Below, piece by piece: positions 42,362 to 50,522 of a stretch of 64,000 nucleotides of DNA. Both the position numbers and the translations under genes were made by a program. Location: NCBI GenBank assembly GCA_017452505.1, contig JAFTMI010000003.1, positions 62,001-126,000 of the forward strand, given 5' to 3'. The notes beneath the pieces were generated by a model that was not told where the DNA came from, did no database searches, and saw only the letters and a list, made by a program, of their open reading frames with translations. The stretch is from Oscillospiraceae bacterium. GTDB taxonomy: Bacteria; Bacillota; Clostridia; Oscillospirales; Oscillospiraceae. Within the stretch, counting starts at the first letter, position 1; each line of letters opens with the position of its first letter.

Positions 42362-43417
42362 ATGATCCCATTGTTAAAACCCTATATGCCGGAACTGCCG
42401 GAGATGGATGCGATTTTGCATTCCGGCGCTTTGGCTTACGGAAGCTATACAAAGCAATTTGAAGAGAAATTGCGGGAATATTTTAGGGCGCCCTATGTGA
42501 TGGCGGTAAACACCTTCAGCAGCGCCATTCAGGTGGCACTGACCACCCTGGATATTGTGCCCGGGGACGAGGTGATCGCATCGCCTATGGCTTGCCTGGT
42601 GTCCTCCCAGCCCTATTTGGCAGCGGGCTTGTCCGTCCGTTGGGCGGATGTGGACCCGGAGAGGGGAACCTTGGACCCGGAGAGTGTCCGGCAGCGGATC
42701 ACACCCCGGACGAAGGCCATTGTCCACAACCATTTCTGTGGCTACCCCGGCCATATTGATGAGATCAATGCCATCGGCAAAGAATTCGGCATTCCGGTGA
42801 TCGATGACGGTATCGAGTGTTTTGGAAGCCTTTATAAGGGTCAAAAAATCGGCGCTTGCGGCACGGATGTAACGGTATTTGCCCTCAGCGCGGTGCGTAT
42901 CCCTAACTGCGTGGATGGCGGTGTGATTATTTTCAAAGACCCCCAGCAGTACGCAAAAGCGCTGCTTGTCCGGGATTCCGGTATTGACCGCAGCCGTTTC
43001 CGCGACGATATCGGTGAGATCAGCCCCGATTGCGATATCAGCTTAGTGGGTTACAGCGCAACCATGAGCAATGTAAACGGCTACATTGGCTTGCAGCAGA
43101 TGGCTGTTGCCGATACGCTTTTTGAAAAGCAGCAAAAGCGGGCAGAAAAATGGACTGCCCAGCTGAAAGATATGCCCGGCTGTAAGCCGGTTTCTCCGGT
43201 CGAGGGCGTGCCCAATTACTGGGTCTATGGCCTTTTGGCGGATAATAAGCGGGAGACGATCCTGCGTTTCCGGGAGCAGGGCTATTACGCTTCCGGTGTG
43301 CACATTATGAACAGCATTTACAGCGCCTTTGGCAAGCAGGATGTGGCGCTGCCCGGCGTTGACGCATTTTACAGCCGTTTTGTGGCCTTGCCCTGCGGCT
43401 GGTGGATGGAGGAATGA
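42362..43417 (+). CDS. DegT/DnrJ-family protein lacking the PLP lysine
   Basis: A 351-residue paralogue of the preceding aminotransferase, with the same fold markers (GDEVIASPMACLVSSQ near 73, PVIDDGIECFGSLYKG near 147, GWW near the C-terminus). At the Schiff-base position the sequence reads LSAVRIPNCVDGG, so Lys is replaced by Arg (codon CGT). In this superfamily ColD-type dehydratases use His there; Arg is not a replacement I know. The protein could be a PLP/PMP-dependent dehydratase, an inactive partner of a heterodimer, or a non-PLP sugar-binding protein. No frameshift is seen, so it is not a pseudogene. Confidence 0.85.
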   Translation: MIPLLKPYMPELPEMDAILHSGALAYGSYTKQFEEKLREYFRAPYVMAVNTFSSAIQVALTTLDIVPGDEVIASPMACLVSSQPYLAAGLSVRWADVDPERGTLDPESVRQRITPRTKAIVHNHFCGYPGHIDEINAIGKEFGIPVIDDGIECFGSLYKGQKIGACGTDVTVFALSAVRIPNCVDGGVIIFKDPQQYAKALLVRDSGIDRSRFRDDIGEISPDCDISLVGYSATMSNVNGYIGLQQMAVADTLFEKQQKRAEKWTAQLKDMPGCKPVSPVEGVPNYWVYGLLADNKRETILRFREQGYYASGVHIMNSIYSAFGKQDVALPGVDAFYSRFVALPCGWWMEE

Positions 43418-43419
43418 AA

Positions 43420-43932
43420 ATGGCATTACGCCTTGACATTCAAAAGCACAAGGATATACCCCGGAAACAGTTAGAGGAAATTGCTTCTTTGAAGGACCAG
43501 CATTGGCCCCACGGAATCAATTCGCAAATCAACTGGATTCTGGACAATTATGAAGAGAATGATGTCCATTTGATCCTGTACCGGGAGGACACCCCGGTGG
43601 CCTATGCCAGCTTGAATGTGATTTCCTGCCAAATGGATTCCCAAGCGGAGGAGATCCTCGGCCTGGGCGGTGTATGTGTGGACCGCTCCTGCCAAAAGCA
43701 GGGATTGGGAAAGGAAATCGTTGAGGGCGCAAACCGGTATATTGCCCAGCAGGGAAAGCCGGGTCTTCTCCTTTGCCATAAAGCGCTGACGGAGTTCTAC
43801 AGCCGGTGCGGCTGGCTGGATATGCCCTGCGGCAAGGTCACGGTGGCAGAAAAGGATTTCGACCACTATGTGATGAGCTACGGAAAAGCTTATGAAGGCG
43901 TAAAGCGCTTGGCAATCCCCAAGAATTTTTGA
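43420..43932 (+). CDS. GNAT-family N-acetyltransferase
   Basis: A 170-residue acetyltransferase with the acetyl-CoA motif A in VCVDRSCQKQGLGKEIVEG near residues 86-104 and a closing FYSRCGW near 128. The ATG at 43420 lies seven bases after GGAGG; the upstream ATG at 43414 overlaps the previous stop but is too near the ribosome site. In this cluster it may acetylate an amino sugar, but the family is broad. Confidence 0.8.
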   Translation: MALRLDIQKHKDIPRKQLEEIASLKDQHWPHGINSQINWILDNYEENDVHLILYREDTPVAYASLNVISCQMDSQAEEILGLGGVCVDRSCQKQGLGKEIVEGANRYIAQQGKPGLLLCHKALTEFYSRCGWLDMPCGKVTVAEKDFDHYVMSYGKAYEGVKRLAIPKNF

Positions 43933-43935
43933 CAG

Positions 43936-43963
43936 TTTACAGAAAAATCTGAATCGATATATT
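43936..43963 (+). promoter_or_regulatory. Internal promoter of the nucleotide-sugar genes
   Basis: TTTACA (43936-43941), a 16-bp spacer and TATATT (43958-43963), 30 bases before the dehydratase start. Confidence 0.6.
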
Positions 43964-43992
43964 TTATAGAACAGAAAGGTTAGAATGAGGCT

Positions 43993-45045
43993 ATGAACAC
44001 ACAGAATTACTTTAACGGAAAAACCCTTATGATCACCGGCGGTACCGGTTCCTTTGGCTCCACTGTGCTGAAGCGTTTCTTGACCTCTGACATTGGCGAG
44101 ATCCGCATTTTCTCCCGTGACGAGAAGAAGCAGGATGATATTCGCCACGAGCTGCAGGCCAAGCATCCGGAGCTGGCAGAAAAAGTGCGTTTCTTCATTG
44201 GCGATGTGCGTAATATTGATTCTCTCCGGGATGCAGTTGCCGGCGTGGACTTCATCTTCCACGCAGCTGCTCTAAAGCAGGTGCCCAGCTGCGAATTCTT
44301 CCCCATGGAGGCGGTTCGCACCAATATCATCGGCACTGACAATCTGCTGAATGCCGCCATTGATGCAAAGGTCAAGAATGTGGTGTGCCTGTCTACCGAT
44401 AAGGCTGCTTACCCCATCAATACTATGGGCATTTCCAAGGCTATGATGGAAAAGGTTATCCGCGCCAATGCCCGCCGGGCAATGGAAAAGAGCGGCACCG
44501 TTATTTCCTGTACCCGTTACGGTAATGTTATGTGTTCCCGCGGCTCTATCATTCCGCTGTTCATTGAGCAGATCAAGTCCGGCAAGCCCATCACCATTAC
44601 CGACCCCAATATGACCCGTTTCCTGATGAACTTAGACGAGGCTGTGGACCTGGTTATGTTTGCTTTCGAGCATGCAAAGCCTGGCGATCTGTTCGTGCAG
44701 AAGTCCGATGCCTCTACCATTGGCGTTCTGGGTCAGGCTGTGCAGCAGCTGTTTGGTGATACCGGTACGAAGATCATTGGCAGCCGTCACGGCGAAAAGT
44801 TGTATGAGGTGCTGATGACCAAGGAAGAATTGGTCCGCGCCGAGGATATGGGCGATTACTTCCGTGTAACACCCGATGACAGAGATTTGAACTATGATAA
44901 GTACACTGCCGCCATCAATTCCAAGACCCAGATGGACGAGGAATACAGCAGCCACAACACCAAGCGGTTGGATGTGCAGGGTACCATTGATAAGATCATG
45001 ACTACCGATTATGTCCGCGAGCAGCTGGCTGCCTGGAATAAGTAA
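43993..45045 (+). CDS. UDP-N-acetylglucosamine 4,6-dehydratase (CapE/FnlA/PseB-like)
   Basis: A 350-residue soluble extended short-chain dehydrogenase. It has MITGGTGSFGSTVLKRFL near residues 12-29, SRDEKKQDDIRHEL near 40-53, AAALKQVPSCE near 94 and the catalytic-type CLSTDKAAYPINTMGISK near 135-152. CapE/FnlA-type enzymes convert UDP-GlcNAc toward L-FucNAc; PseB-type enzymes make a pseudaminic acid precursor. Neither the CapF/CapG nor the Pse partners are seen, so the end product is open. Confidence 0.88.
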   Translation: MNTQNYFNGKTLMITGGTGSFGSTVLKRFLTSDIGEIRIFSRDEKKQDDIRHELQAKHPELAEKVRFFIGDVRNIDSLRDAVAGVDFIFHAAALKQVPSCEFFPMEAVRTNIIGTDNLLNAAIDAKVKNVVCLSTDKAAYPINTMGISKAMMEKVIRANARRAMEKSGTVISCTRYGNVMCSRGSIIPLFIEQIKSGKPITITDPNMTRFLMNLDEAVDLVMFAFEHAKPGDLFVQKSDASTIGVLGQAVQQLFGDTGTKIIGSRHGEKLYEVLMTKEELVRAEDMGDYFRVTPDDRDLNYDKYTAAINSKTQMDEEYSSHNTKRLDVQGTIDKIMTTDYVREQLAAWNK

Positions 45046-45087
45046 TAATTTGATGCACCATTCTGCAACAGAAGAGGGGGAAAGTAT

Positions 45088-46281
45088 ATGACAGTATTGG
45101 AAAGCTTCCAGCAGACTTATAAGAAAGAGCCAATGGCGGTAGCGTTTACCCCATACCGGATCTGCCCCCTTGGCGCCCACAGCGACCATCAGTTGGGCAA
45201 GATTACCGGTTTTGCCATCGACAAGGGTATTCACATTGCCTACGGTCCCAAGCAGAACGGCATTATTGAGATCAAGTCATTGCAGTTTCCTAAGCGGGCT
45301 CAGTGGCATGTAACATCCACTCCCGAGGAGAAACAGGACGATTGGGCGGACCACCTCCGTGGCGCTACCATTGCGCTGAATGCCAAGTACCCCCTGCGTA
45401 AGGGTCTGTGTGCGGTGATCAGCGGTGAATTGCCTATCGGCGGTCTGTCATCTTCCGCGGCTGTGATCCTTACCTACCTGTCCGCCCTTGCCAATATCAA
45501 CGGCATTGAGTTGGAGGAGCGGGAGATGATCCAGTTGGCCCAGGCGGCAGAAAACCGCTATGTGGGTGTGGCTTGCGGAAAGCTGGATCAAAGCTGTGAG
45601 ATGTATTGCCGCAAGGACCACCTGCTGTATATGGATATGCAGGATGACAGCTACGAGCTGATCCCAACCAGCCCTGCCATGAAACCCTATAAAATCGCTA
45701 TTTTCTTCAGCGGTCTGGAAAGAAGCCTGGCTGGCTCTGCTTTTAATATGCGTGTGGACGAGTGCCGCAGCGCAGCCTATGCGCTGAAGGCTTTCAGCGG
45801 TATGCCCTATGGCAAATTTGACGAAACCAACCTGCGGGATGTTCCCCGGGAGGTATTTGAGCAGTACAAGGACAAGCTTCCCGAAAACTGGCGCAAGCGG
45901 GCGGAGCACTGGTATACGGAGTTTGAACGGGTACAGAAGGGCGCAGAAGCCTGGCGCAGAGGCGATATTGAGGCATTTGGCAGGCTGTCCTTTGAAAGCG
46001 GTCGCTCCAGTATCGAAAATTATGAGACCGGATCTCCGGAACTGAAGACCCTCTATGAAATTATGACCAAGACCCCTGGCATCTATGGCGGACGGTTCTC
46101 TGGTGCGGGCTTCAAGGGCTGCTGTATGGCCCTCATTGACCCTGCCTATGAGCAGTCCATCTTAGAGATGGTGGAAAGGGAATATTTGAAAGCATTCCCC
46201 CATCTTGATGGCAAATACTCTGCCTATATCTGCGAAACTGCAGATGGCGTGAAATTTTCCGGAAAAGGAGAAGTCCTATGA
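45088..46281 (+). CDS. GHMP sugar kinase, galacturonokinase/galactokinase-like
   Basis: A 397-residue GHMP kinase. The substrate motif is PYRICPLGAHSDHQLGK near residues 22-38, nearer as I recall to plant galacturonokinase (RICPLGAH) than to galactokinase (GRVNLIGEH). The ATP loop is GELPIGGLSSSAAVIL near 117-132, and the third motif is GGRFSGAGFKGCC near 333. Followed by a nucleotidyltransferase and a uronate epimerase, it may phosphorylate GalA or GlcA at C1. Its stop overlaps the next start (ATGA). The exact sugar is inferred. Confidence 0.8.
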   Translation: MTVLESFQQTYKKEPMAVAFTPYRICPLGAHSDHQLGKITGFAIDKGIHIAYGPKQNGIIEIKSLQFPKRAQWHVTSTPEEKQDDWADHLRGATIALNAKYPLRKGLCAVISGELPIGGLSSSAAVILTYLSALANINGIELEEREMIQLAQAAENRYVGVACGKLDQSCEMYCRKDHLLYMDMQDDSYELIPTSPAMKPYKIAIFFSGLERSLAGSAFNMRVDECRSAAYALKAFSGMPYGKFDETNLRDVPREVFEQYKDKLPENWRKRAEHWYTEFERVQKGAEAWRRGDIEAFGRLSFESGRSSIENYETGSPELKTLYEIMTKTPGIYGGRFSGAGFKGCCMALIDPAYEQSILEMVEREYLKAFPHLDGKYSAYICETADGVKFSGKGEVL

Positions 46282-47018
46282 AATGTCTGATTCTTGCAGC
46301 AGGTTATGCTACCCGATTGTATCCTCTGACTGAGAATTTTCCCAAGCCCCTGCTGGATGTAGGTGGCAAGACCATTTTGGATTGGCTGGTGGATGATATC
46401 CATACTGCCGGTCTGGTTGATGAATTTGTGGTGATTTCCAACCATAAATTTGCCCACCATTTTGAAAAATGGGCTGCCACCAAGACTATGAAAGTCACTG
46501 TGGTGGACGATGGTACTGATTCCAATGAGACCCGCCTGGGTGCGGTGAAGGATATTCAGTTCGCTATCGATCAGTTGGGTCTGGATGACGATATGCTGGT
46601 CATTGCCGGCGACAATGTGCTGGACTTCACCTTGACCAAATTCTTGGCCTATGCCAAGGAAAAGAACACCTCCTGCATTATGCGCTACTATGAGCCTGAG
46701 GAGAAGAAGCTTACCAAGTGCGGTGTGGTGGAGATCGATGAAAATGACCGCATCGTATCCATGGAAGAAAAGCCTGCAGCGCCCAAATCCCATTGGTGCT
46801 GCCCGCCCTTCTATTATTATACTAAGGCTGATGCCAAGCTGGTAGCCAAGGGTATCGAGGCCGGCTGCGGTACAGATGCGCCCGGTAGTTACGTTGCCTG
46901 GCTGTGCACGCAGACCCCTGTTTTTGCGATGGAGATGCCCGGCAAGCGCTTTGATGTGGGCAATTTGGAAAGTTACAACAAAATCAAGGAAGAGTATAAG
47001 GGGATTGCAGTATGCTGA
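46278..47018 (+). CDS. Sugar-1-phosphate nucleotidyltransferase
   Basis: A 246-residue nucleotidyltransferase with the signature LILAAGYATRLYPLTENFPKP near residues 4-24, VVDDGTDSNETRLGA near 75, AGDNVLDF near 113 and SMEEKPAAPKSHW near 157. It activates a sugar 1-phosphate with NTP. Located between a GHMP kinase and a UDP-uronate epimerase, it most likely makes the UDP-sugar from the kinase product. Confidence 0.88.
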   Translation: MKCLILAAGYATRLYPLTENFPKPLLDVGGKTILDWLVDDIHTAGLVDEFVVISNHKFAHHFEKWAATKTMKVTVVDDGTDSNETRLGAVKDIQFAIDQLGLDDDMLVIAGDNVLDFTLTKFLAYAKEKNTSCIMRYYEPEEKKLTKCGVVEIDENDRIVSMEEKPAAPKSHWCCPPFYYYTKADAKLVAKGIEAGCGTDAPGSYVAWLCTQTPVFAMEMPGKRFDVGNLESYNKIKEEYKGIAVC

Positions 47019-48085
47019 CACCCAATGTCAATTTGAACGGCAAGACAATCTTAGTCACCGGTGCCGCCGGCTTTATCGGCGCGAATTTGGTGATGGAGCT
47101 TTTGCGTACTACGGAAAAAGTGCATATCGTGGGCCTGGACTCTGTCAATGACTATTATGATGTGTCCATAAAGCATTGGCGTTTGGAAGAAATCGAGAAG
47201 TTGGCAGATAAGTATCCCGAGTCGAAATGGACCTTCGTCAAGGGCAATATTGCTGACAAAGCTCTCATCGAGGACTGCTTTACCAAGTACGGTTTCCAAG
47301 TGGTGGTGAACCTAGCTGCCCAGGCCGGTGTCCGCTATTCCATCACGAATCCCGATGCTTATATCGAGGCAAACCTGATTGGTTTCTATAATATCTTGGA
47401 AGCCTGCCGGAATTACCCGGTAGAGCATCTGGTGTATGCATCTTCTTCCAGTGTCTACGGCTCCAACAAGAAAGTGCCTTACTCCACCGATGACAAGGTG
47501 GATAATCCTGTTTCTTTGTATGCAGCCACCAAGAAATCCAATGAGCTACTGGCCCACGCCTATTCCAAGCTCTATAATATCCCCTCTACCGGTCTGCGGT
47601 TCTTTACGGTCTATGGACCTGCCGGCCGGCCGGATATGGCTTACTTCGGCTTTACCAATAAGCTGCTGAAGGGTGAAACCATTCAAATTTTCAACTTCGG
47701 TAACTGCAAGCGGGATTTCACTTTTGTGGACGATATCGTGGAAGGCGTGAAGCGGGTATTGCAGCACGCTCCCGAAAAGAAGTTGGGTGAGGACGGCCTG
47801 CCCGTGCCTCCGTACCGGGTGTATAACATCGGCAATTCCAACCCGGAGAATCTGCTGGACTTCGTGGATATCCTGCAGCAAGAATTGGTTGCCGCCGGCG
47901 TTCTTCCGGAAGATTATGATTTCGATGCCCACAAAGAATTGGTGCCTATGCAGCCCGGCGATGTGCCTGTGACCTTTGCAGACACCACCCCCCTGGAGCG
48001 GGATTTTGGTTTCAAGCCCAATACACCTTTGCGCGAAGGCCTGCGGAAATTCGCCAAGTGGTATAAGGAATTTTATAAGGTATAA
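47012..48085 (+). CDS. UDP-glucuronate 4-epimerase-like NAD-dependent epimerase
   Basis: A 357-residue extended short-chain dehydrogenase with VTGAAGFIGANL near residues 15-26 and the family signature NLAAQAGVRYSITNPDAYIE near 99. YASSSSVYGSNKK near 139 and the catalytic YAATKKSN near 165 complete the active site. FFTVYGPAGRPDMAYFGFTNKLL is typical of UDP-GlcA 4-epimerase (CapI/GlaE). It would supply UDP-GalA from Ugd-made UDP-GlcA or the reverse. It overlaps the nucleotidyltransferase by seven bases. Confidence 0.9.
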   Translation: MLTPNVNLNGKTILVTGAAGFIGANLVMELLRTTEKVHIVGLDSVNDYYDVSIKHWRLEEIEKLADKYPESKWTFVKGNIADKALIEDCFTKYGFQVVVNLAAQAGVRYSITNPDAYIEANLIGFYNILEACRNYPVEHLVYASSSSVYGSNKKVPYSTDDKVDNPVSLYAATKKSNELLAHAYSKLYNIPSTGLRFFTVYGPAGRPDMAYFGFTNKLLKGETIQIFNFGNCKRDFTFVDDIVEGVKRVLQHAPEKKLGEDGLPVPPYRVYNIGNSNPENLLDFVDILQQELVAAGVLPEDYDFDAHKELVPMQPGDVPVTFADTTPLERDFGFKPNTPLREGLRKFAKWYKEFYKV

Positions 48086-48124
48086 TAAGCCTTGTTGGAA
48101 CGGTTATTTTAAGGAGAGATTACG

Positions 48125-49357
48125 ATGAAAATTGCGGTAGCGGGAACGGGATATGTAGGACTGTCAATGGCTACACTGCTGGCTCAGAACCATACAGTTT
48201 ATGCTGTGGATATTATTCCGGAAAAAGTAGAGAAGATCAACAATCACAGATCGCCTATTCATGATGACTACATTGAAAAGTATCTTGCAGAAAAGGACTT
48301 GGATCTGACTGCAACATTAGATCCTGTGGAGGCCTATCGGGATGCTGATTTTGTGGTTATCGCAGCGCCTACCAATTACGACAGTAAGAAGAACTTCTTT
48401 GATACCTCTGCAGTTGAAACTGTGATCCAGCAGGTTATGCAGATAAATCCTGACGCCATTATGGTAATTAAGTCCACTATACCTGTGGGCTACACTGTGG
48501 CTATCCGAGAAAAAACAGGTAGTAAGAATATACTGTTCAGCCCGGAATTTTTGCGGGAGGGTAAAGCGCTGTATGACAATTTGTATCCAAGCCGCATTAT
48601 TGTGGGCACGGATATGGAGGAGCCACGCCTTGTGGAAGTTGCGCATACCTTTGCCGCGCTGCTACAGGAAGGCGCCATAAAAGAAAATGTGGACACGCTC
48701 TTTATGGGCTTTACAGAAGCTGAGGCAGTCAAGTTGTTTGCCAACAGCTACCTTGCGTTACGCGTCAGCTTTTTTAATGAATTGGATACCTATGCGGAAA
48801 TGAAAGGCCTGAATACCCGTCAGATTATTGACGGCATCTGCTTAGATCCTAGAATAGGCGGCCATTATAACAACCCCAGCTTCGGCTACGGCGGTTATTG
48901 CCTGCCTAAGGATACCAAGCAACTACTGGCTAACTATCAGGATGTGCCGGAAAATCTGATTAAGGCTATCGTGGAATCCAATCGTACCCGTAAGGATTTT
49001 ATTGCTGACCGGGTGCTGGAAATGGCAGATTATTACAGCGCAAACAGCCATTGGCAGAGAGACAGAGAGAAAGACGTTGTTATAGGTGTGTACCGGCTGA
49101 CAATGAAAGCCAGCAGTGATAACTTCCGCCAGAGCTCCATTCAGGGTGTTATGAAGCGCATCAAAGCAAAAGGTGCCACAGTGATCATCTACGAGCCGTC
49201 TCTGGAGGATGGTAGTACCTTCTTCGGCAGCCGTGTGGTCAATGACCTGGAGGTATTTAAGGCCCAGTCGCAGGCCATCATTGCTAACCGCTATGACGAT
49301 TGCCTGGACGATGTGGAAGAGAAAGTATATACCCGGGATTTGTACCGCAGGGATTGA
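48125..49357 (+). CDS. ugd: UDP-glucose/UDP-sugar 6-dehydrogenase
   Basis: A 410-residue NAD-dependent dehydrogenase making UDP-glucuronate. It has the N-terminal [28 protein letters not shown] near 139, [18 protein letters not shown] near 203 and the catalytic cysteine in [15 protein letters not shown] near 252. It is the last gene of the polysaccharide locus and ends at a strong terminator. Confidence 0.95.
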   Translation: MKIAVAGTGYVGLSMATLLAQNHTVYAVDIIPEKVEKINNHRSPIHDDYIEKYLAEKDLDLTATLDPVEAYRDADFVVIAAPTNYDSKKNFFDTSAVETVIQQVMQINPDAIMVIKSTIPVGYTVAIREKTGSKNILFSPEFLREGKALYDNLYPSRIIVGTDMEEPRLVEVAHTFAALLQEGAIKENVDTLFMGFTEAEAVKLFANSYLALRVSFFNELDTYAEMKGLNTRQIIDGICLDPRIGGHYNNPSFGYGGYCLPKDTKQLLANYQDVPENLIKAIVESNRTRKDFIADRVLEMADYYSANSHWQRDREKDVVIGVYRLTMKASSDNFRQSSIQGVMKRIKAKGATVIIYEPSLEDGSTFFGSRVVNDLEVFKAQSQAIIANRYDDCLDDVEEKVYTRDLYRRD

Positions 49358-49369
49358 AATCTTGAAGGG

Positions 49370-49400
49370 AAGCCCCGACCAATTATGGTCGGGGCTTTTG
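49370..49400 (+). terminator. Terminator of the polysaccharide locus
   Basis: A 12-bp stem AAGCCCCGACCA/TGGTCGGGGCTT with loop ATTA and T tract, 13 bases after ugd. Confidence 0.92.
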
Positions 49401-49469
49401 CTTTTGCGTTGGAAATCGGCAGGAAAAGGGACGGGCAGAGGAGAATATGCTAATAGCGGAGGTGAGGCG

Positions 49470-50144
49470 ATGTACGCCACAGTCTGGCTGGTGCTTAGCA
49501 GCCTGTTGTACTCTCTGCAGCTTTCCCCGGGAAGCTTTCCCAAACCCCTGACCGCCCAGGAGGAGGCCCATTACTTAGAACTGTCCGCCCAGGGGGACTT
49601 AGAGGCCCGGAATGTTCTCATTGAGCGCAACCTTCGCCTGGTTGCGCACATTATGAAAAAATACTACGCCCAGGTGTCAGACCAGGAGGATTTGATCTCC
49701 ATCGGCACTATCGGGCTCATCAAAGCCGTCAATACCTACCGGACGGAGAAGAAAATCAAACTGGCAACCTATGCCTCCCGGTGTATTGAAAATGAAATTT
49801 TGATGCATTTCCGGGCTCAGCGGAAGTCAAGCCACGATGTATCCCTGTCCGACTATATCGAAACCGGTACAGATGGGGCGGCTCTTTCCTTAATGGATGT
49901 GGTGAGCCAGGAAGAGGATATGGCGGAGAATTTTTGCAACCGGGAGCAGGTGCAGCTTGTGGGGAAGCTGGTGGATACCTGCCTGACAGAACAGGAGAAA
50001 CAGGTGATCTGTATGCGCTACGGTTTGCGGGGCTACAGCCCCCAGCGGCAGCGTGAGGTGGCAAAGGCCACCGGCATCAGCCGCAGCTATGTATCCCGAA
50101 TCGAAAAACGCGCTTTGGAAAAACTCCGAAAAGCGTTGGAATAG
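49470..50144 (+). CDS. sigK: Sporulation sigma factor SigK (pro-form)
   Basis: A 224-residue sigma-70-family factor for late mother-cell gene expression during sporulation. Region 2 reads ARNVLIERNLRLVAHIMKKYY near 46-66, EDLISIGTIGLIKAV near 73 and YASRCIENEILMHFR near 98; region 4.2 ends RSYVSRIEKRALEKLRK near 206. These match sigma-K closely. The hydrophobic start MYATVWLVLSSLLYSL is the pro-sequence that is removed by proteolysis. The gene is continuous, with no skin-type insertion. The start follows GGAGGTGAGG. Confidence 0.92.
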   Translation: MYATVWLVLSSLLYSLQLSPGSFPKPLTAQEEAHYLELSAQGDLEARNVLIERNLRLVAHIMKKYYAQVSDQEDLISIGTIGLIKAVNTYRTEKKIKLATYASRCIENEILMHFRAQRKSSHDVSLSDYIETGTDGAALSLMDVVSQEEDMAENFCNREQVQLVGKLVDTCLTEQEKQVICMRYGLRGYSPQRQREVAKATGISRSYVSRIEKRALEKLRKALE

Positions 50145-50156
50145 AAAAATAAATCC

Positions 50157-50185
50157 TTGACAATGCACCCTGTGGGTGATATAAT
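50157..50185 (+). promoter_or_regulatory. Consensus promoter of the tRNA pair
   Basis: A perfect TTGACA (50157-50162), a 17-bp spacer and a perfect TATAAT (50180-50185), 33 bases before the first tRNA. Confidence 0.93.
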
Positions 50186-50218
50186 AACCCGGCGATGGTG
50201 CTCAGGCACTGAACTTAT

Positions 50219-50295
50219 GGGCCCTTAGCTCAGTTGGTTAGAGCCTCCGGCTCATAACCGGATAGTCCCGGGTTCGAATCCCTGAGGGCCCACCA
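50219..50295 (+). tRNA. tRNA with CAT anticodon (Met, or Ile2)
   Basis: A complete cloverleaf: acceptor GGGCCCT/AGGGCCC, D arm TAGCTCAGTTGGTTAGAGC, anticodon stem TCCGG/CCGGA with loop CTCATAA (anticodon CAT), T arm CCGGGTTCGAATCCCTG and encoded CCA. The acceptor is fully paired from position 1, so it is not the initiator. Elongator Met is likeliest; lysidine-modified Ile2 cannot be excluded. Confidence 0.95.
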
Positions 50296-50327
50296 GAGAA
50301 CAAAAGGCAAAGCCTTTTTCAATAAAT

Positions 50328-50403
<76 letters not shown>

Positions 50404-50404
50404 A

Positions 50405-50442
50405 GAAACAGTCAGTAAAACTTGCGTTTACTGACTGTTTTC
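50405..50442 (+). terminator. Terminator of the tRNA operon
   Basis: A 15-bp stem GAAACAGTCAGTAAA/TTTACTGACTGTTTTC with a short loop, two bases after the CCA end. Confidence 0.9.
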
Positions 50443-50500
50443 TTTTGTTTTCCGAACTTTTTGACCTATTTTTGTTTTGAAAATAGGAACTCGATAAAGG

Positions 50501-50522
50501 TTTTTCCCTTATTTTTCCCTTA
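50501..50522. repeat. Tandem 11-bp repeat at the integrase end (possible Int arm sites)
   Basis: TTTTTCCCTTA occurs twice head to tail (50501-50511 and 50512-50522), the second copy crossing the integrase stop codon. A short hairpin CCTATTTT/AAAATAGG lies just before, at 50465-50486. Paired direct repeats near the attachment site are typical arm-type binding sites of tyrosine integrases. Confidence 0.55.

Noticed and set aside
42362..43417. Pseudogene call for the lysine-less DegT paralogue
   Set aside because: The frame is intact at full length, with other fold-defining residues kept and a ribosome site present.
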